Shown piece after piece: positions 45,228 to 53,415 of a stretch of 64,000 bases of DNA; the stretch's first letter is position 1; each line of letters starts with the position of its first letter. This DNA comes from Prevotella sp. Its GTDB lineage: Bacteria; Bacteroidota; Bacteroidia; Bacteroidales; Bacteroidaceae. Made by a program: the position numbers and the translations under genes. A model generated the notes under the pieces. That model was not told the origin of the DNA and did not search any database. It saw only the letters and a program-made list of their open reading frames with translations. The stretch spans positions 1 through 64,000 of the forward strand of contig JAFTQG010000042.1 of assembly GCA_017462915.1 (NCBI GenBank), given 5' to 3'.

Positions 45228-46952
45228 CTAATCTACTTTCACCTTAATAGAACGCCGTGTAGGAGTCACAACGACATATACACCTGTCGGAAGATCATCA
45301 TCATCATGTATTTCAAAGCCAGAGAGATTGAATACGCGAGAACCTGCAGGCGCAATGATACGTCCGTCGATCACTTTTACAAGAGCATCATCCCTGCCGT
45401 CTATTGTATTTTCATCTATAGCTGTTTTTATAACACCTATAGTATCAAAATGTCCCCACACTTCATGCTTTTTATATTCATCCTGTGATTCGTACGGTAC
45501 CCAGAGTCTGATTCTTTTGTAACGATAATAGCCGTCATGGTCAAACGAATTCGCGTAAACCGTAGGAGGTGTGACGGCAAGTACCTCAAAATCCTTTAAG
45601 TCACTACACCAGTAAAAAGCTTCTTCACCAATAAACTTCACAGAACTTGGTATGGTTACTGAAGACAAAGACGAGCAGCATGAAAAAGCACTATTCGCAA
45701 TAGTTTTCACAGAATAAGGAATAGTAATTGATGTTAAGTTATTGCTTCTTGAGAAAGCATCACGTCCTATAAATGTCACAGAATTAGGAATGGCATAATG
45801 GCCATTCCTTCCCTCAGGATATTTAACAATAGTTGTCATGTCTTTCGAGAATAAGACTCCATCCACAGACGTATAAGCAGTATTGTCTGGAGCTACAATG
45901 ATATTTTCCATAGAACTGCAGGCGTCAAATGCTCTAACTCCAATACCCGTTACAGAGTAAGGTATGGCAATGGAAGATAAAGACGAGCAATCAGAAAATG
46001 AATAATGATCAATCTTTTCTAAAGAATTAGGCAAGGTTATCGAAAATAAAGATGAGCAACCTTGGAAAGCCATATTACCAATGGATGTCAACGAGCTGGG
46101 ATTCGGAATATTGACAGATGACAAAGACGAGCAACTTGAAAATGCTGAGCTTTCTATAGATGTCACAGAGCTTGGAATATTGACAGATAATAAAGACGAG
46201 CACCTGGAGAAAGCACAAGTTCCTATTGTTTTCACAGAATTCGAAATTGTAACAGAGGATAAAGACGAGCACTGAAAAAAAGCCTCATCACATATAGATA
46301 TCACAGAACTTGGGATGGTTACGGAAACCAGAGCTGAGCACCCATGAAATGTGCCCCTATTAATAGCTCTGACAGAATTTGATATTGTGACTGAGGACAA
46401 AGACGAACATCCCTCAAATGCCCAAGCCTTTATAGATGTCACAGAGTTAGGAATTATTATAGATGGTAAAGACGAACACTGATAGAAAGCAATTTCTCCT
46501 ATAGTCTTCACAGAATTGGGAATGGTGATAGAGGATAAAGACGAACAATCCCTGAAAGCCCAGTCTCCTATTATTAGCACTGAACTTGGAATGGTTACAG
46601 ACAACAAATAATTACAACCTACAAATGCGCCTTTTCCTATAGCTGTCACAGAATAAACGCAACCATCATAGTTCACTTCTGCCGGGATGTCGATTTCTGT
46701 GAATGCATAACAGTTTGTAGGTGGATATGCTACTTCTGCAGTTTTCTTTGCATTATCAAGATTGTAATAAAGTTCTCCTATCTTAACTTGCGCAAAGAGA
46801 GTCAGTGAAGAAAAGACCAGGAAGATAACCAAGAAGCATCTTAAGGACGACGACAATCCCCTGCGCAAAGGGTATTGCAAATGTAACCAGTGGCAATAGA
46901 AATGGCTACTACACACATGACCGGAAATGGTAAATCTGCTCATAAGAAACAT
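45228..46952 (-). CDS. BspA-like leucine-rich repeat surface protein
   Basis: About 574 residues. A hydrophobic signal segment (CFLVIFLVFSSLTLFAQ) ends near residue 55 and is preceded by an unusually long basic N-region; the true start may be an in-frame TTG near 46855 rather than the ATG at 46950-46952. Some fifteen LRR_5 repeats of about 23 residues follow (pattern F-x-x-CSSL-x-S-[IV]-x-IP-x-S[VL]), then a beta region and the tail PTGVYVVVTPTRRSIKVKVD seen on exported Prevotella proteins. Relatives mediate attachment. It is expressed behind the structured leader described separately. Confidence 0.85.
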   Translation of the reverse strand: MFLMSRFTISGHVCSSHFYCHWLHLQYPLRRGLSSSLRCFLVIFLVFSSLTLFAQVKIGELYYNLDNAKKTAEVAYPPTNCYAFTEIDIPAEVNYDGCVYSVTAIGKGAFVGCNYLLSVTIPSSVLIIGDWAFRDCSSLSSITIPNSVKTIGEIAFYQCSSLPSIIIPNSVTSIKAWAFEGCSSLSSVTISNSVRAINRGTFHGCSALVSVTIPSSVISICDEAFFQCSSLSSVTISNSVKTIGTCAFSRCSSLLSVNIPSSVTSIESSAFSSCSSLSSVNIPNPSSLTSIGNMAFQGCSSLFSITLPNSLEKIDHYSFSDCSSLSSIAIPYSVTGIGVRAFDACSSMENIIVAPDNTAYTSVDGVLFSKDMTTIVKYPEGRNGHYAIPNSVTFIGRDAFSRSNNLTSITIPYSVKTIANSAFSCCSSLSSVTIPSSVKFIGEEAFYWCSDLKDFEVLAVTPPTVYANSFDHDGYYRYKRIRLWVPYESQDEYKKHEVWGHFDTIGVIKTAIDENTIDGRDDALVKVIDGRIIAPAGSRVFNLSGFEIHDDDDLPTGVYVVVTPTRRSIKVKVD

Positions 46953-47335
46953 AAGTCTTAAATGAAAAGCCTCGGTCGTCCCCTCGTTGGCCCTATAGTA
47001 TTAAATGTGAAAAGCGTAGGAGTCTGTACCTGTCACCGTCCTACTGTCAGAGGCTTCTCGCATTGCCTATCTATGTCGGACGGCAACGCAGAAGCCCACG
47101 CTTATATATGCAATCGATGTGTCCGGCTATATTTCACATGAAATATCGTGCCGGATACTGGATAGACATATATCCACGGGCATCTACCGTTGCTCAACCC
47201 TTGACATAGATATGAAATTTTGCGAGAATTTCTGACAGTCAAGAATCAGCGCGGATAAACGCTTTCTTATGTGTGGTTAACACATCCCAGCCTCACTTAA
47301 CCCCAGACCGGGGCTTCTGCGAGGCGGTCTGTAAG
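46953..47335 (-). ncRNA. Candidate structured 5' leader RNA with switch-like pairings
   Basis: The transcript from the promoter at 47338-47368 has about 380 bases before the ATG. Hairpins visible: CAGACCG/CGGTCTG (47304-47331), ATGTG/CACAT (47269-47285), a 14-bp interrupted stem at 47122-47155, GGATA/TATCC (47160-47175), a ~15-bp stem between 47052-47067 and 47082-47096, and GTAGGA/TCCTAC (47016-47044). The loop of the first hairpin (47311-47321) is complementary over 11 bases to 47087-47097, one arm of the 15-bp stem. The other arm (47050-47059) can pair over 10 bases with 46964-46973, 12 bases before the ATG. No known riboswitch class was recognised. Confidence 0.6.
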
Positions 47336-47337
47336 TG

Positions 47338-47368
47338 CAAAAGTAATAAATTTTATTAATCTGACAAA
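47338..47368 (-). promoter_or_regulatory. Promoter of the BspA-like gene
   Basis: On the minus strand, TTTG (47368-47365), 19 bases, TACTTTTG (47345-47338), a perfect Bacteroidetes arrangement about 390 bases before the ATG. This defines the long leader. Confidence 0.75.
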
Positions 47369-47515
47369 CGAGGGAATAAATAATTTTCCTTTTTTAACAA
47401 TTCACGATAAATTAGTCTCAAAGTCAGGAAAAAGAGGCCTAATATGCAAAAAGTCTACATTCTCACAAAGCATGACTGACAACCGAAGAACAGCTGGTAA
47501 ACAACACCAGAAAAA

Positions 47516-47603
47516 AGGGTGACACTTTACCTTATAAAAGGTGAGGCTTTGCCATGCAAAAGGTGACACATGAAAAGGCAAAAGGTCACCGTCATAACAC
47601 ACA
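47516..47603. repeat. Cluster 4 of four 22-bp direct repeats
   Basis: Units start at 47516, 47538, 47560 and 47582 with heads AGGGTGACACTT, AAGGTGAGGCTT, AAGGTGACACAT and AAGGTCACCGTC. It lies between the BspA-like promoter and a family 2 hairpin element. Confidence 0.85.
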
Positions 47604-47639
47604 TCGGCAATTAGACCGACACAAAAGGCTGGGCTGTTG

Positions 47640-47842
47640 TTAAGTAAGTCAACAAAATTAAACGATACAATCCATGATAAAGCAAGCACTTACATCTTGT
47701 ATGTATAAGCCTTGTTCTTTTTGGCTGTTTTTGCCTTGTCTCTCAGTCACATAGTCCCCGCTATGTTCCTTCGTTACAAGACGAAAACATCTCAAAAATA
47801 ACAAAGCTTTATACTATACATTAATTTGGGAGACTTACTTAA
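47640..47842. repeat. Hairpin element family 2, copy b
   Basis: 203 bp, nearly identical to copy a through most of its length, with terminal repeats TTAAGTAAGTC/GACTTACTTAA and apex CATAGTCCCCGCTATG (two bases longer than in copy a). Confidence 0.8.
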
Positions 47843-47961
47843 GCAATTATATGCTGAGGAATACGGACACACACGGTTCCTGCGAGGGACAACGGGCGAA
47901 TTATACATACGGTTAAGGCGGTTTTATGGAAATAGCCTTTCCTATAACACGAACAACCGCA

Positions 47962-48852
47962 TCACCGCATCCTGCATAGCCTTATCCCGAGCTGTGTGGG
48001 ATGCCTGTTCATGTATGTATGGAGCGTCATCGGCTCCTCAACGACCTTCTTGTGTATCTGCGACGCATTGAGCATGTGGAGGCTGTCGGCATGCCATACG
48101 GCGATGCCTATATGGGATGTGTCAAGACCTTTCTTTGAGGTGATTATGGCTATTATATCTCCGTCCTTGATATAACGCCGAAGATTCCTTGTATTGGACT
48201 TCCCCAGTGCCGACTTCGGGATGTAGCGATAGCGTCTCTGCGCCATTGTCTGTTCCATGCGTCTGATGCCTGGTAGCCATTCCCTGTGTGCAGAAAGCAT
48301 CTTGTAGGAGGAAATGTGTGTCGACATATAGTTGACAGGAGTCTTGGAGAAGTCCTGCCAGGCTGTAAAGGGATGGTCGCCCGTCTTTATACCAGCAGGA
48401 GAAGGCTCTACACGTGAGACTATTCCCTGTCGCGCGTTCTGCTCTATCCAGTATGTAAAGTAATGCTGGCGTGCGGTGTACTCTACGCGGCCGTCGGCAT
48501 AGCGTATGTCGCGCAGATGGCGGCAGTAGTCGTCGAAGGAGGTCTCGCCGTTGCGCGAACAGAGGGCGAGGGCGAGGACTGTCTCCACGTATGTCGTGCA
48601 GTCGAGGGCGCGGAGATTTACGACAAGGCGCTCTTCCGTGGCCTTGTCGAGTGTGCCGCCGACATAGGGTATGCCTTTCAGGGCACGGGCGAAATGGAGG
48701 ACTGTCTCTCCCATGGTCTTACCTCGCAAAGAGGTCTGGGAAGTAAGGAGACGTTCTACAAGTGTCTTGTCCGACGACTGGAAGTCGACCTTCGGAGCGG
48801 CACTGCAGAGGACTGCCGTAAGGGAAAACAGGAGCAGGAGGATTCTTTTCAT
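47962..48852 (-). CDS. DUF1460 secreted protein (NlpC/P60-like amidase)
   Basis: 296 residues with a signal peptide (MKRILLLLFSLTAVLCSAAP). LRALDCTTYVETVLALAL (about 91-108) carries the nucleophile-type cysteine, and DTSHIGIAVWHADSLHMLNAS (about 243-263) the histidine of a papain-like fold. DUF1460 proteins are related to N-acetylmuramoyl-L-alanine amidases and act on peptidoglycan fragments in the periplasm. Its start overlaps the stop of the DUF4421 gene by four bases (ATGA), so the two are translationally coupled. Confidence 0.85.
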   Translation of the reverse strand: MKRILLLLFSLTAVLCSAAPKVDFQSSDKTLVERLLTSQTSLRGKTMGETVLHFARALKGIPYVGGTLDKATEERLVVNLRALDCTTYVETVLALALCSRNGETSFDDYCRHLRDIRYADGRVEYTARQHYFTYWIEQNARQGIVSRVEPSPAGIKTGDHPFTAWQDFSKTPVNYMSTHISSYKMLSAHREWLPGIRRMEQTMAQRRYRYIPKSALGKSNTRNLRRYIKDGDIIAIITSKKGLDTSHIGIAVWHADSLHMLNASQIHKKVVEEPMTLHTYMNRHPTQLGIRLCRMR

Positions 48853-49991
48853 AACTCAAAAAACTTTCCAGGTGTGCGGTAGCGTTTCTTCTTGCCGAAG
48901 TTCACACCGACATATATATTGATGTTGCCGAAGGTATTGCGGAGAGAAAACTGCGACTTGCTGTAGGCGAAGGAGTGGACTTGTCCGGAGACGCCTGCAA
49001 ACCAACGTGTGTTGTTCCACACGATGCCCATGCGTCCGACACCATCGAAACTTATATTCGAGAATTTGAAGTCGCTGAAGAACTTCTCAAGCCGCATCTG
49101 CTCTCCGCTCGACTTATTGTATGTCAGTGCTGCCGTAAGCGAGGCACCCAGCATCCAGTTGCGGGCGAAGACCCAGTTGTAGGAGTATCCTCCATAGAGC
49201 GAATAGCAGCTGTAGTCGATATTCTCGAAAAACTGCATACCCTCCATCTTGTCCTTGTACTCCTCTACATACTGTGATGCCATGTCCACAATCCTGTTCC
49301 AGTCCATCGAAAGGGCATACTTCGAGTATCCGAAGCCTGCCAGCGGAGAGCCTGCCGAGCGTCTCTGACAGGTAGACTGGTTGTAGGCAGCCGGATAGCT
49401 GTGCTTGCGGTGATTGAAGATGTAGTAGATATTGTATCCCCAGCGCTTCACGTCAAAGCCCTCAAAATGCTTGTCTACAAGGGGCGAGACGTCTACAGCC
49501 GTACCGTCGGCAGCCTTGACGTCTGTCATGCGGAAGTCAGAAATCTTGCGGTAATAGAAGTCGACACCTATCAATGAAGTGTAGAGGCTGAGATTGAAAG
49601 TCTTGGCGTTGTCGGCGATATGCAGGTTGTTGAACTGGAGCGTATAGCCGAGGAATATAAGCGAATATCCTGCATAAGGGCCTATCTTGGTCGAAGTCTC
49701 CGGGGCAAAGGTCACCGATGCGCCGTTCTTCTGGCGTATCTCGTAGGACTCAAGGTTGGTGGTCGACTGGAGCATCGCCTGGAACTTATAGTGCTGGGGC
49801 TCGATATAGCTTGTATCGACATTATCAAACTCGCTGATAATCTTCGAGATGCCCTTCCCTATCCTCTTGAACAGAGACGGCTTTTTCTCCTTCACCGTCG
49901 GGACAGACATGATAGAATCGACCTGCACGGTGTCGGTCTGTGCAGTGTCGGTCTGTGCAGAGACAGTTCCGCACAGACATGACAGAAACAA
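48849..49991 (-). CDS. DUF4421 outer-membrane-type protein with a non-ATG start
   Basis: About 380 residues. SYIEPQHYKFQAMLQSTTN, SVTFAPETSTKIGPYAGYSL and IFLGYTLQFNNL are typical of DUF4421, a beta-rich family likely in the outer membrane. The signal sequence (RIAHILFLSCLCGTVSAQ) has no ATG: codons upstream are TTG (49989-49991), ATA, then others back to an in-frame TAA at 50022-50024 inside a tandem repeat. The next ATG lies after the signal peptide. The repeat seems to have replaced the original start. DUF1460 follows with a four-base overlap. Confidence 0.75.
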   Translation of the reverse strand: MFLSCLCGTVSAQTDTAQTDTVQVDSIMSVPTVKEKKPSLFKRIGKGISKIISEFDNVDTSYIEPQHYKFQAMLQSTTNLESYEIRQKNGASVTFAPETSTKIGPYAGYSLIFLGYTLQFNNLHIADNAKTFNLSLYTSLIGVDFYYRKISDFRMTDVKAADGTAVDVSPLVDKHFEGFDVKRWGYNIYYIFNHRKHSYPAAYNQSTCQRRSAGSPLAGFGYSKYALSMDWNRIVDMASQYVEEYKDKMEGMQFFENIDYSCYSLYGGYSYNWVFARNWMLGASLTAALTYNKSSGEQMRLEKFFSDFKFSNISFDGVGRMGIVWNNTRWFAGVSGQVHSFAYSKSQFSLRNTFGNINIYVGVNFGKKKRYRTPGKFFEL

Positions 49992-50013
49992 TATGTGGGC
50001 GATTCGTATCAGC

Positions 50014-50112
50014 GTGGTGGTTTAGTGGTTTGGTGGTTTAGTGGTTTGGTGGTTTAGTGGTTTGGTGGTTTAGTGGTTTGGTGGTTTAGTGGTTTGGTGG
50101 TTTAGTGGTTTG
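50014..50112. repeat. Tandem 16-bp minisatellite
   Basis: About six copies of GTGGTTTAGTGGTTTG, itself two variants of an 8-base unit, lie between the oxidoreductase and DUF4421 genes. At 50157-50196 the complementary pattern (AACTACTAAACAACTAAACC and similar) follows in opposite orientation, so the two tracts could form a long hairpin. Copy number is likely to vary by slippage. Confidence 0.9.
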
Positions 50113-50156
50113 GCAGATAGCCGAAATAGCAGTAATAGCCTGTATAGAGAACTGAT

Positions 50157-50196
50157 AACCAAACTACTAAACAACTAAACCACCAAACAACTAAAC
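50157..50196. repeat. Inverted, degenerate counterpart of the minisatellite
   Basis: Five 8-base units of the type CCAAACAACTAAAC, complementary to the tract at 50014-50112. It ends three bases before the stop codon of the oxidoreductase gene. Confidence 0.7.
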
Positions 50197-50198
50197 GG

Positions 50199-51179
50199 CT
50201 AAATCTTCTTCAATATACGGTCAAGAACCCAGTTGACAGGAGTCACGGAAAGACTTGTGCAGTCGCAGGTGTTGATACCCTGAAGCGTCTCCACAATGGT
50301 CTTGATGAGCGGTTGCTGCACATGTTCCGGATTTGGTATGTCAAATTCTCGGAAGCCTTCAGAAGTGCGGAGATGAATCGGGTCGAAATTGAATACGGAG
50401 AAACAGATCGTCCCTTTGCTTCCAAGTATCTCGATACGGTCCTCGCTATGCGACTCATGGCCAACGAAGCACCATGAACCGGAACCGACAAGACCGTTCT
50501 CAAACTGGAAGCAGGCGCTGACGCTGTCTTCCGCCTCATACAGTCCGCCACGGTTGGAAGAATAGCCACGGGCATGAGTTATCAGTCCGAAGAGTTCCTG
50601 AAGCAGATCCAGCTGATGTGGAGCCATATCATAGAAATAGCCTCCTCCTGCTATGGACGAACGTACACGCCACGGCAGATTGTCAGGGTTAAGGTCTTCC
50701 TGTCGCGGAGGACAGGAATAGCGTATCTGCACGTTCTGCACCTTTCCTATGACATTGGATTGTACAAGTTCCTTGACTTTAAGGAAGTAAGGCAGATAGC
50801 GGCGGTAATAGGCTACGAAGCAAGGTACGCCTGTCGTGAGCGAGACATGGTTTATACGGGCACAGTCGTCATAGCTGGCGGCAAGCGGCTTCTCTACATA
50901 AACGGGCTTGCCGGCATTCATCGCCATGATGGAATATATGGGGTGTGATGACGGCGGCGTCGCCACATATACAGCATTGACCTCCGGGTCGTTTATCAGT
51001 TCAGCAGCGTCTGTGTACCACCTCTTTATATTATGTCGCATGGCATAGCTGCGTGCACGCTCCACGGTGCGGCTCATGACCGCCACGACCTCCGAGCCTT
51101 CCACTTCCCTGAATGCCGGACCGCTCTTCTTCTCCGTCACCTCACCGCATCCGATGAAGCCCCACTTTATCTTCTTCAT
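50199..51179 (-). CDS. Gfo/Idh/MocA family oxidoreductase
   Basis: NAD(P)-dependent sugar or inositol dehydrogenase-like protein of 326 residues. The Rossmann start KWGFIGCGEVTEKKSGPAF (about 4-22), the AVYVATPPSSHPIYSI loop (about 70-85), the EKP motif (VEKPLAAS) and DMAPHQLDLLQELFG with the catalytic-type Asp and His are present. The substrate is unknown. The TetR gene ends 12 bases before its start, so the two are probably cotranscribed. Confidence 0.9.
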   Translation of the reverse strand: MKKIKWGFIGCGEVTEKKSGPAFREVEGSEVVAVMSRTVERARSYAMRHNIKRWYTDAAELINDPEVNAVYVATPPSSHPIYSIMAMNAGKPVYVEKPLAASYDDCARINHVSLTTGVPCFVAYYRRYLPYFLKVKELVQSNVIGKVQNVQIRYSCPPRQEDLNPDNLPWRVRSSIAGGGYFYDMAPHQLDLLQELFGLITHARGYSSNRGGLYEAEDSVSACFQFENGLVGSGSWCFVGHESHSEDRIEILGSKGTICFSVFNFDPIHLRTSEGFREFDIPNPEHVQQPLIKTIVETLQGINTCDCTSLSVTPVNWVLDRILKKI

Positions 51180-51190
51180 ACGTCCTTCAG

Positions 51191-51826
51191 CTATTCGTTG
51201 TTCAATATTGTCTTGTCAAGCCGCTCGATGCCCTTTATGGTGCACATGCTGCGGACAAAGAATATCATCATGATTTGGAAAACATCCTTTATAGGGTACG
51301 ACTTGTCTGCATACTTCCCACTACCACGGAAATTGTCGACAACGCTGTTGCCTACATCATCGATGATATCAAATCTCAGCCCTGTGATAAAGTACCCCTG
51401 TTCCTGCCCTTTGCGGAAGAACTCATGCGTCTGCGCCTTGTGCTCTTCATTGCGATGTTCGAAAAATTCCAAGACACGGGGATACATACGGATATCCTCA
51501 AAGAAGCATGGATTCATGTCCTTGATCTCGTTGAATCTCATCTTGAGAAACTCCGTGAGGATATCCATGGCATCGTCTGTATGGCTCATCTTCTCCTGCA
51601 GTTCACGCTTGGATGTCTCGATATGCAGCCTGAAACTCTCAAGAACGACATCTTCTTTATTGGCATATATCTCGTAAAGCGTACGCTTGGAGATGCCGAG
51701 ATGGTGTGCAATGTCGTCCATCTTGACAGCGCGGATACCATTCTTCAGGAACAATTTGTACGCCTCTGTGAGGATATTACTCCTTAACTCGTTGCGGTAA
51801 TGTGTTGAAGCGGGTTTTCGTGCCAT
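51191..51826 (-). CDS. TetR family transcriptional regulator
   Basis: 211 residues. The N-terminal helix-turn-helix (ILTEAYKLFLKNGIRAVKMD then DIAHHLGISKRTLYEIYANK, about 19-58) is typical. The helical C-terminal ligand domain is not assignable. It overlaps the end of the DUF4296 gene by 50 bases and is followed by the oxidoreductase, which may be its target. All belong to one run with lspA. Confidence 0.9.
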   Translation of the reverse strand: MARKPASTHYRNELRSNILTEAYKLFLKNGIRAVKMDDIAHHLGISKRTLYEIYANKEDVVLESFRLHIETSKRELQEKMSHTDDAMDILTEFLKMRFNEIKDMNPCFFEDIRMYPRVLEFFEHRNEEHKAQTHEFFRKGQEQGYFITGLRFDIIDDVGNSVVDNFRGSGKYADKSYPIKDVFQIMMIFFVRSMCTIKGIERLDKTILNNE

Positions 51827-52724
51827 GTTGCTTTATGTTTTGAGGTTCTTGGATTGTAGTCTTCATTGTGTCGCGCGAGAGTGTCTGCGTTGGCCCCTCC
51901 AGCTGTCTATGCGGAAGTTCTGGTAAAGCCTGTACCGTACCGGGCTCATGAGAAAGACGGATATCATAAAGTGAGAATATCTGATGCTGTACTGACTCCG
52001 ATGCAGAGATTCCTGTCAAATCAGCAGGCCTGCGCATCATGAACATCCCATAAACGGACTTTATGCCTATAGCCTTGTCATCAGTTATTACAAGTGTGTT
52101 TGGACCAGACATTGAACAGGTCATGTTGCGTGTCACGATACTGTCATTGTCCAAGCGGAGTGCAAGGACTGCCGTGACTGCATGGGCGGCCTTATCTGAG
52201 AGGAAAAGGCCTGAGAAGCGTAATGTTATGCGGTCTCCAGGAGAAAGAAGGGAGTCTGTCTCGACAGCCCATGTCTTTGTCGTATACGGCGGATAGTCAA
52301 AGAGAAGCATCTGCCGCTCCGCATTCCATATATCCGTGGTGTCCGTCATCTCTCCGACACCTGCGCCCATAGCTATCGCCTCGTTGTTGACCCGCTCAAA
52401 AAGCCTCTCGTATATCCGTTCCAGCTCGTTGGCATTGCGTGTATAATAGACCATGGACGAGTCCCATTCAGCCTGCGTTACATCATGTTTTTTCAACACA
52501 TTGAGGAACAGCGCATACTGACGGGCACCGTTCTCGCGGTCCTTATAGTCAGAATACGAGAAGTGGGCTCTGTGGACATCATACAGCACATCCTCCATCT
52601 CGTCCTCGTCAAGAACGTATGAAGGACGCGATGATTCGCAGGCTACCGTCAGCACAGACATGAACAATATGTAAAGAATATTCCTTTTCAATATCTGCAG
52701 ATTCATACTTTTCATATTAATCAT
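51777..52724 (-). CDS. DUF4296 lipoprotein
   Basis: 315 residues. A lipoprotein signal (YILFMSVLTVACESSRP, lipid Cys near residue 29) is followed by the DUF4296 domain (VLDEDEMEDVLYDVHRAHF, about 37-120, with HDVTQAEWDSSMVYYTRN). The remaining ~190 residues form a beta-rich extension and a polar tail. The function is unknown. It overlaps lspA by eight bases upstream and the TetR gene by 50 downstream, an order seen in other Bacteroidales. Confidence 0.8.
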   Translation of the reverse strand: MINMKSMNLQILKRNILYILFMSVLTVACESSRPSYVLDEDEMEDVLYDVHRAHFSYSDYKDRENGARQYALFLNVLKKHDVTQAEWDSSMVYYTRNANELERIYERLFERVNNEAIAMGAGVGEMTDTTDIWNAERQMLLFDYPPYTTKTWAVETDSLLSPGDRITLRFSGLFLSDKAAHAVTAVLALRLDNDSIVTRNMTCSMSGPNTLVITDDKAIGIKSVYGMFMMRRPADLTGISASESVQHQIFSLYDIRLSHEPGTVQALPELPHRQLEGPTQTLSRDTMKTTIQEPQNIKQHGTKTRFNTLPQRVKE

Positions 52725-53373
52725 CCTTGGACTCCGCCTTGGATGCTATCCCTATCTCCGACAGCTCTTTACGGCAGAACAGCAACAGTGCCACTACAGA
52801 GCAACTGATGCTTGCATCGGCAAAGTTGAAGACCGGCTGGAAGAATATGAACGGCCGTCCTCCGAAATATGGAATCCAATCGGGATAGGTACTCACTATG
52901 AGCGGGAAATAGAACATATCCACGACCTTGCCCGTAAGGAAGCCCGAATATCCCTCGCCAAAGGGTACAGCATAGGCTACATAGTCCGGTGTAGACTGTG
53001 TAAAACACATGCCGTAGAACATGCAGTCGATGAGATTGCCCGCTGCACCGGCAAGCACCATCGACAGCAGCACGACATATATCCAGCGTGCTCCGCTCAC
53101 TATCTGGCGGCACAGATACCACCCTATGACACATATTGCCACGAGACGGAATATGCTCAAGGCATACTTGGGGATGAAAGTCATGCCATAAGCCATGCCG
53201 TTGTTCTCGACGAAAGTGATGTAAAACCATGATGTCACCTCATGGCTTTCATAAAGCGACATGGAGGTCTTCACCACAATCTTTATCCATTGGTCTATGA
53301 TGAGAATTGACGCGACCAGCAAGATCGCGACAATTCCCTGTTTTTTCTTCTTTTCGTTCAACATCTGATACAA
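52717..53373 (-). CDS. lspA: Lipoprotein signal peptidase (signal peptidase II)
   Basis: Inner-membrane aspartic protease of 218 residues that cleaves prolipoprotein signal peptides after lipid attachment. Four membrane helices; the catalytic aspartates are in GAAGNLIDCMFYG and FNFADASISCSVV. It is longer than E. coli LspA because of an insert before the second aspartate, common in Bacteroidetes. Its substrates here include the adjacent DUF4296 lipoprotein. ileS lies just upstream, 42 bases away. Confidence 0.94.
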   Translation of the reverse strand: MYQMLNEKKKKQGIVAILLVASILIIDQWIKIVVKTSMSLYESHEVTSWFYITFVENNGMAYGMTFIPKYALSIFRLVAICVIGWYLCRQIVSGARWIYVVLLSMVLAGAAGNLIDCMFYGMCFTQSTPDYVAYAVPFGEGYSGFLTGKVVDMFYFPLIVSTYPDWIPYFGGRPFIFFQPVFNFADASISCSVVALLLFCRKELSEIGIASKAESKDD

Positions 53374-53415
53374 AGAGACGCAAACCGTCTTGACTGAATG
53401 TTCAACAGAAAGGCG

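Noticed and set aside
47402-47689. A 95-codon minus-strand frame between the BspA-like and DUF1460 genes
   Set aside because: It spans the 22-bp repeat cluster and the end of a hairpin element, so it is repeat sequence rather than a gene.
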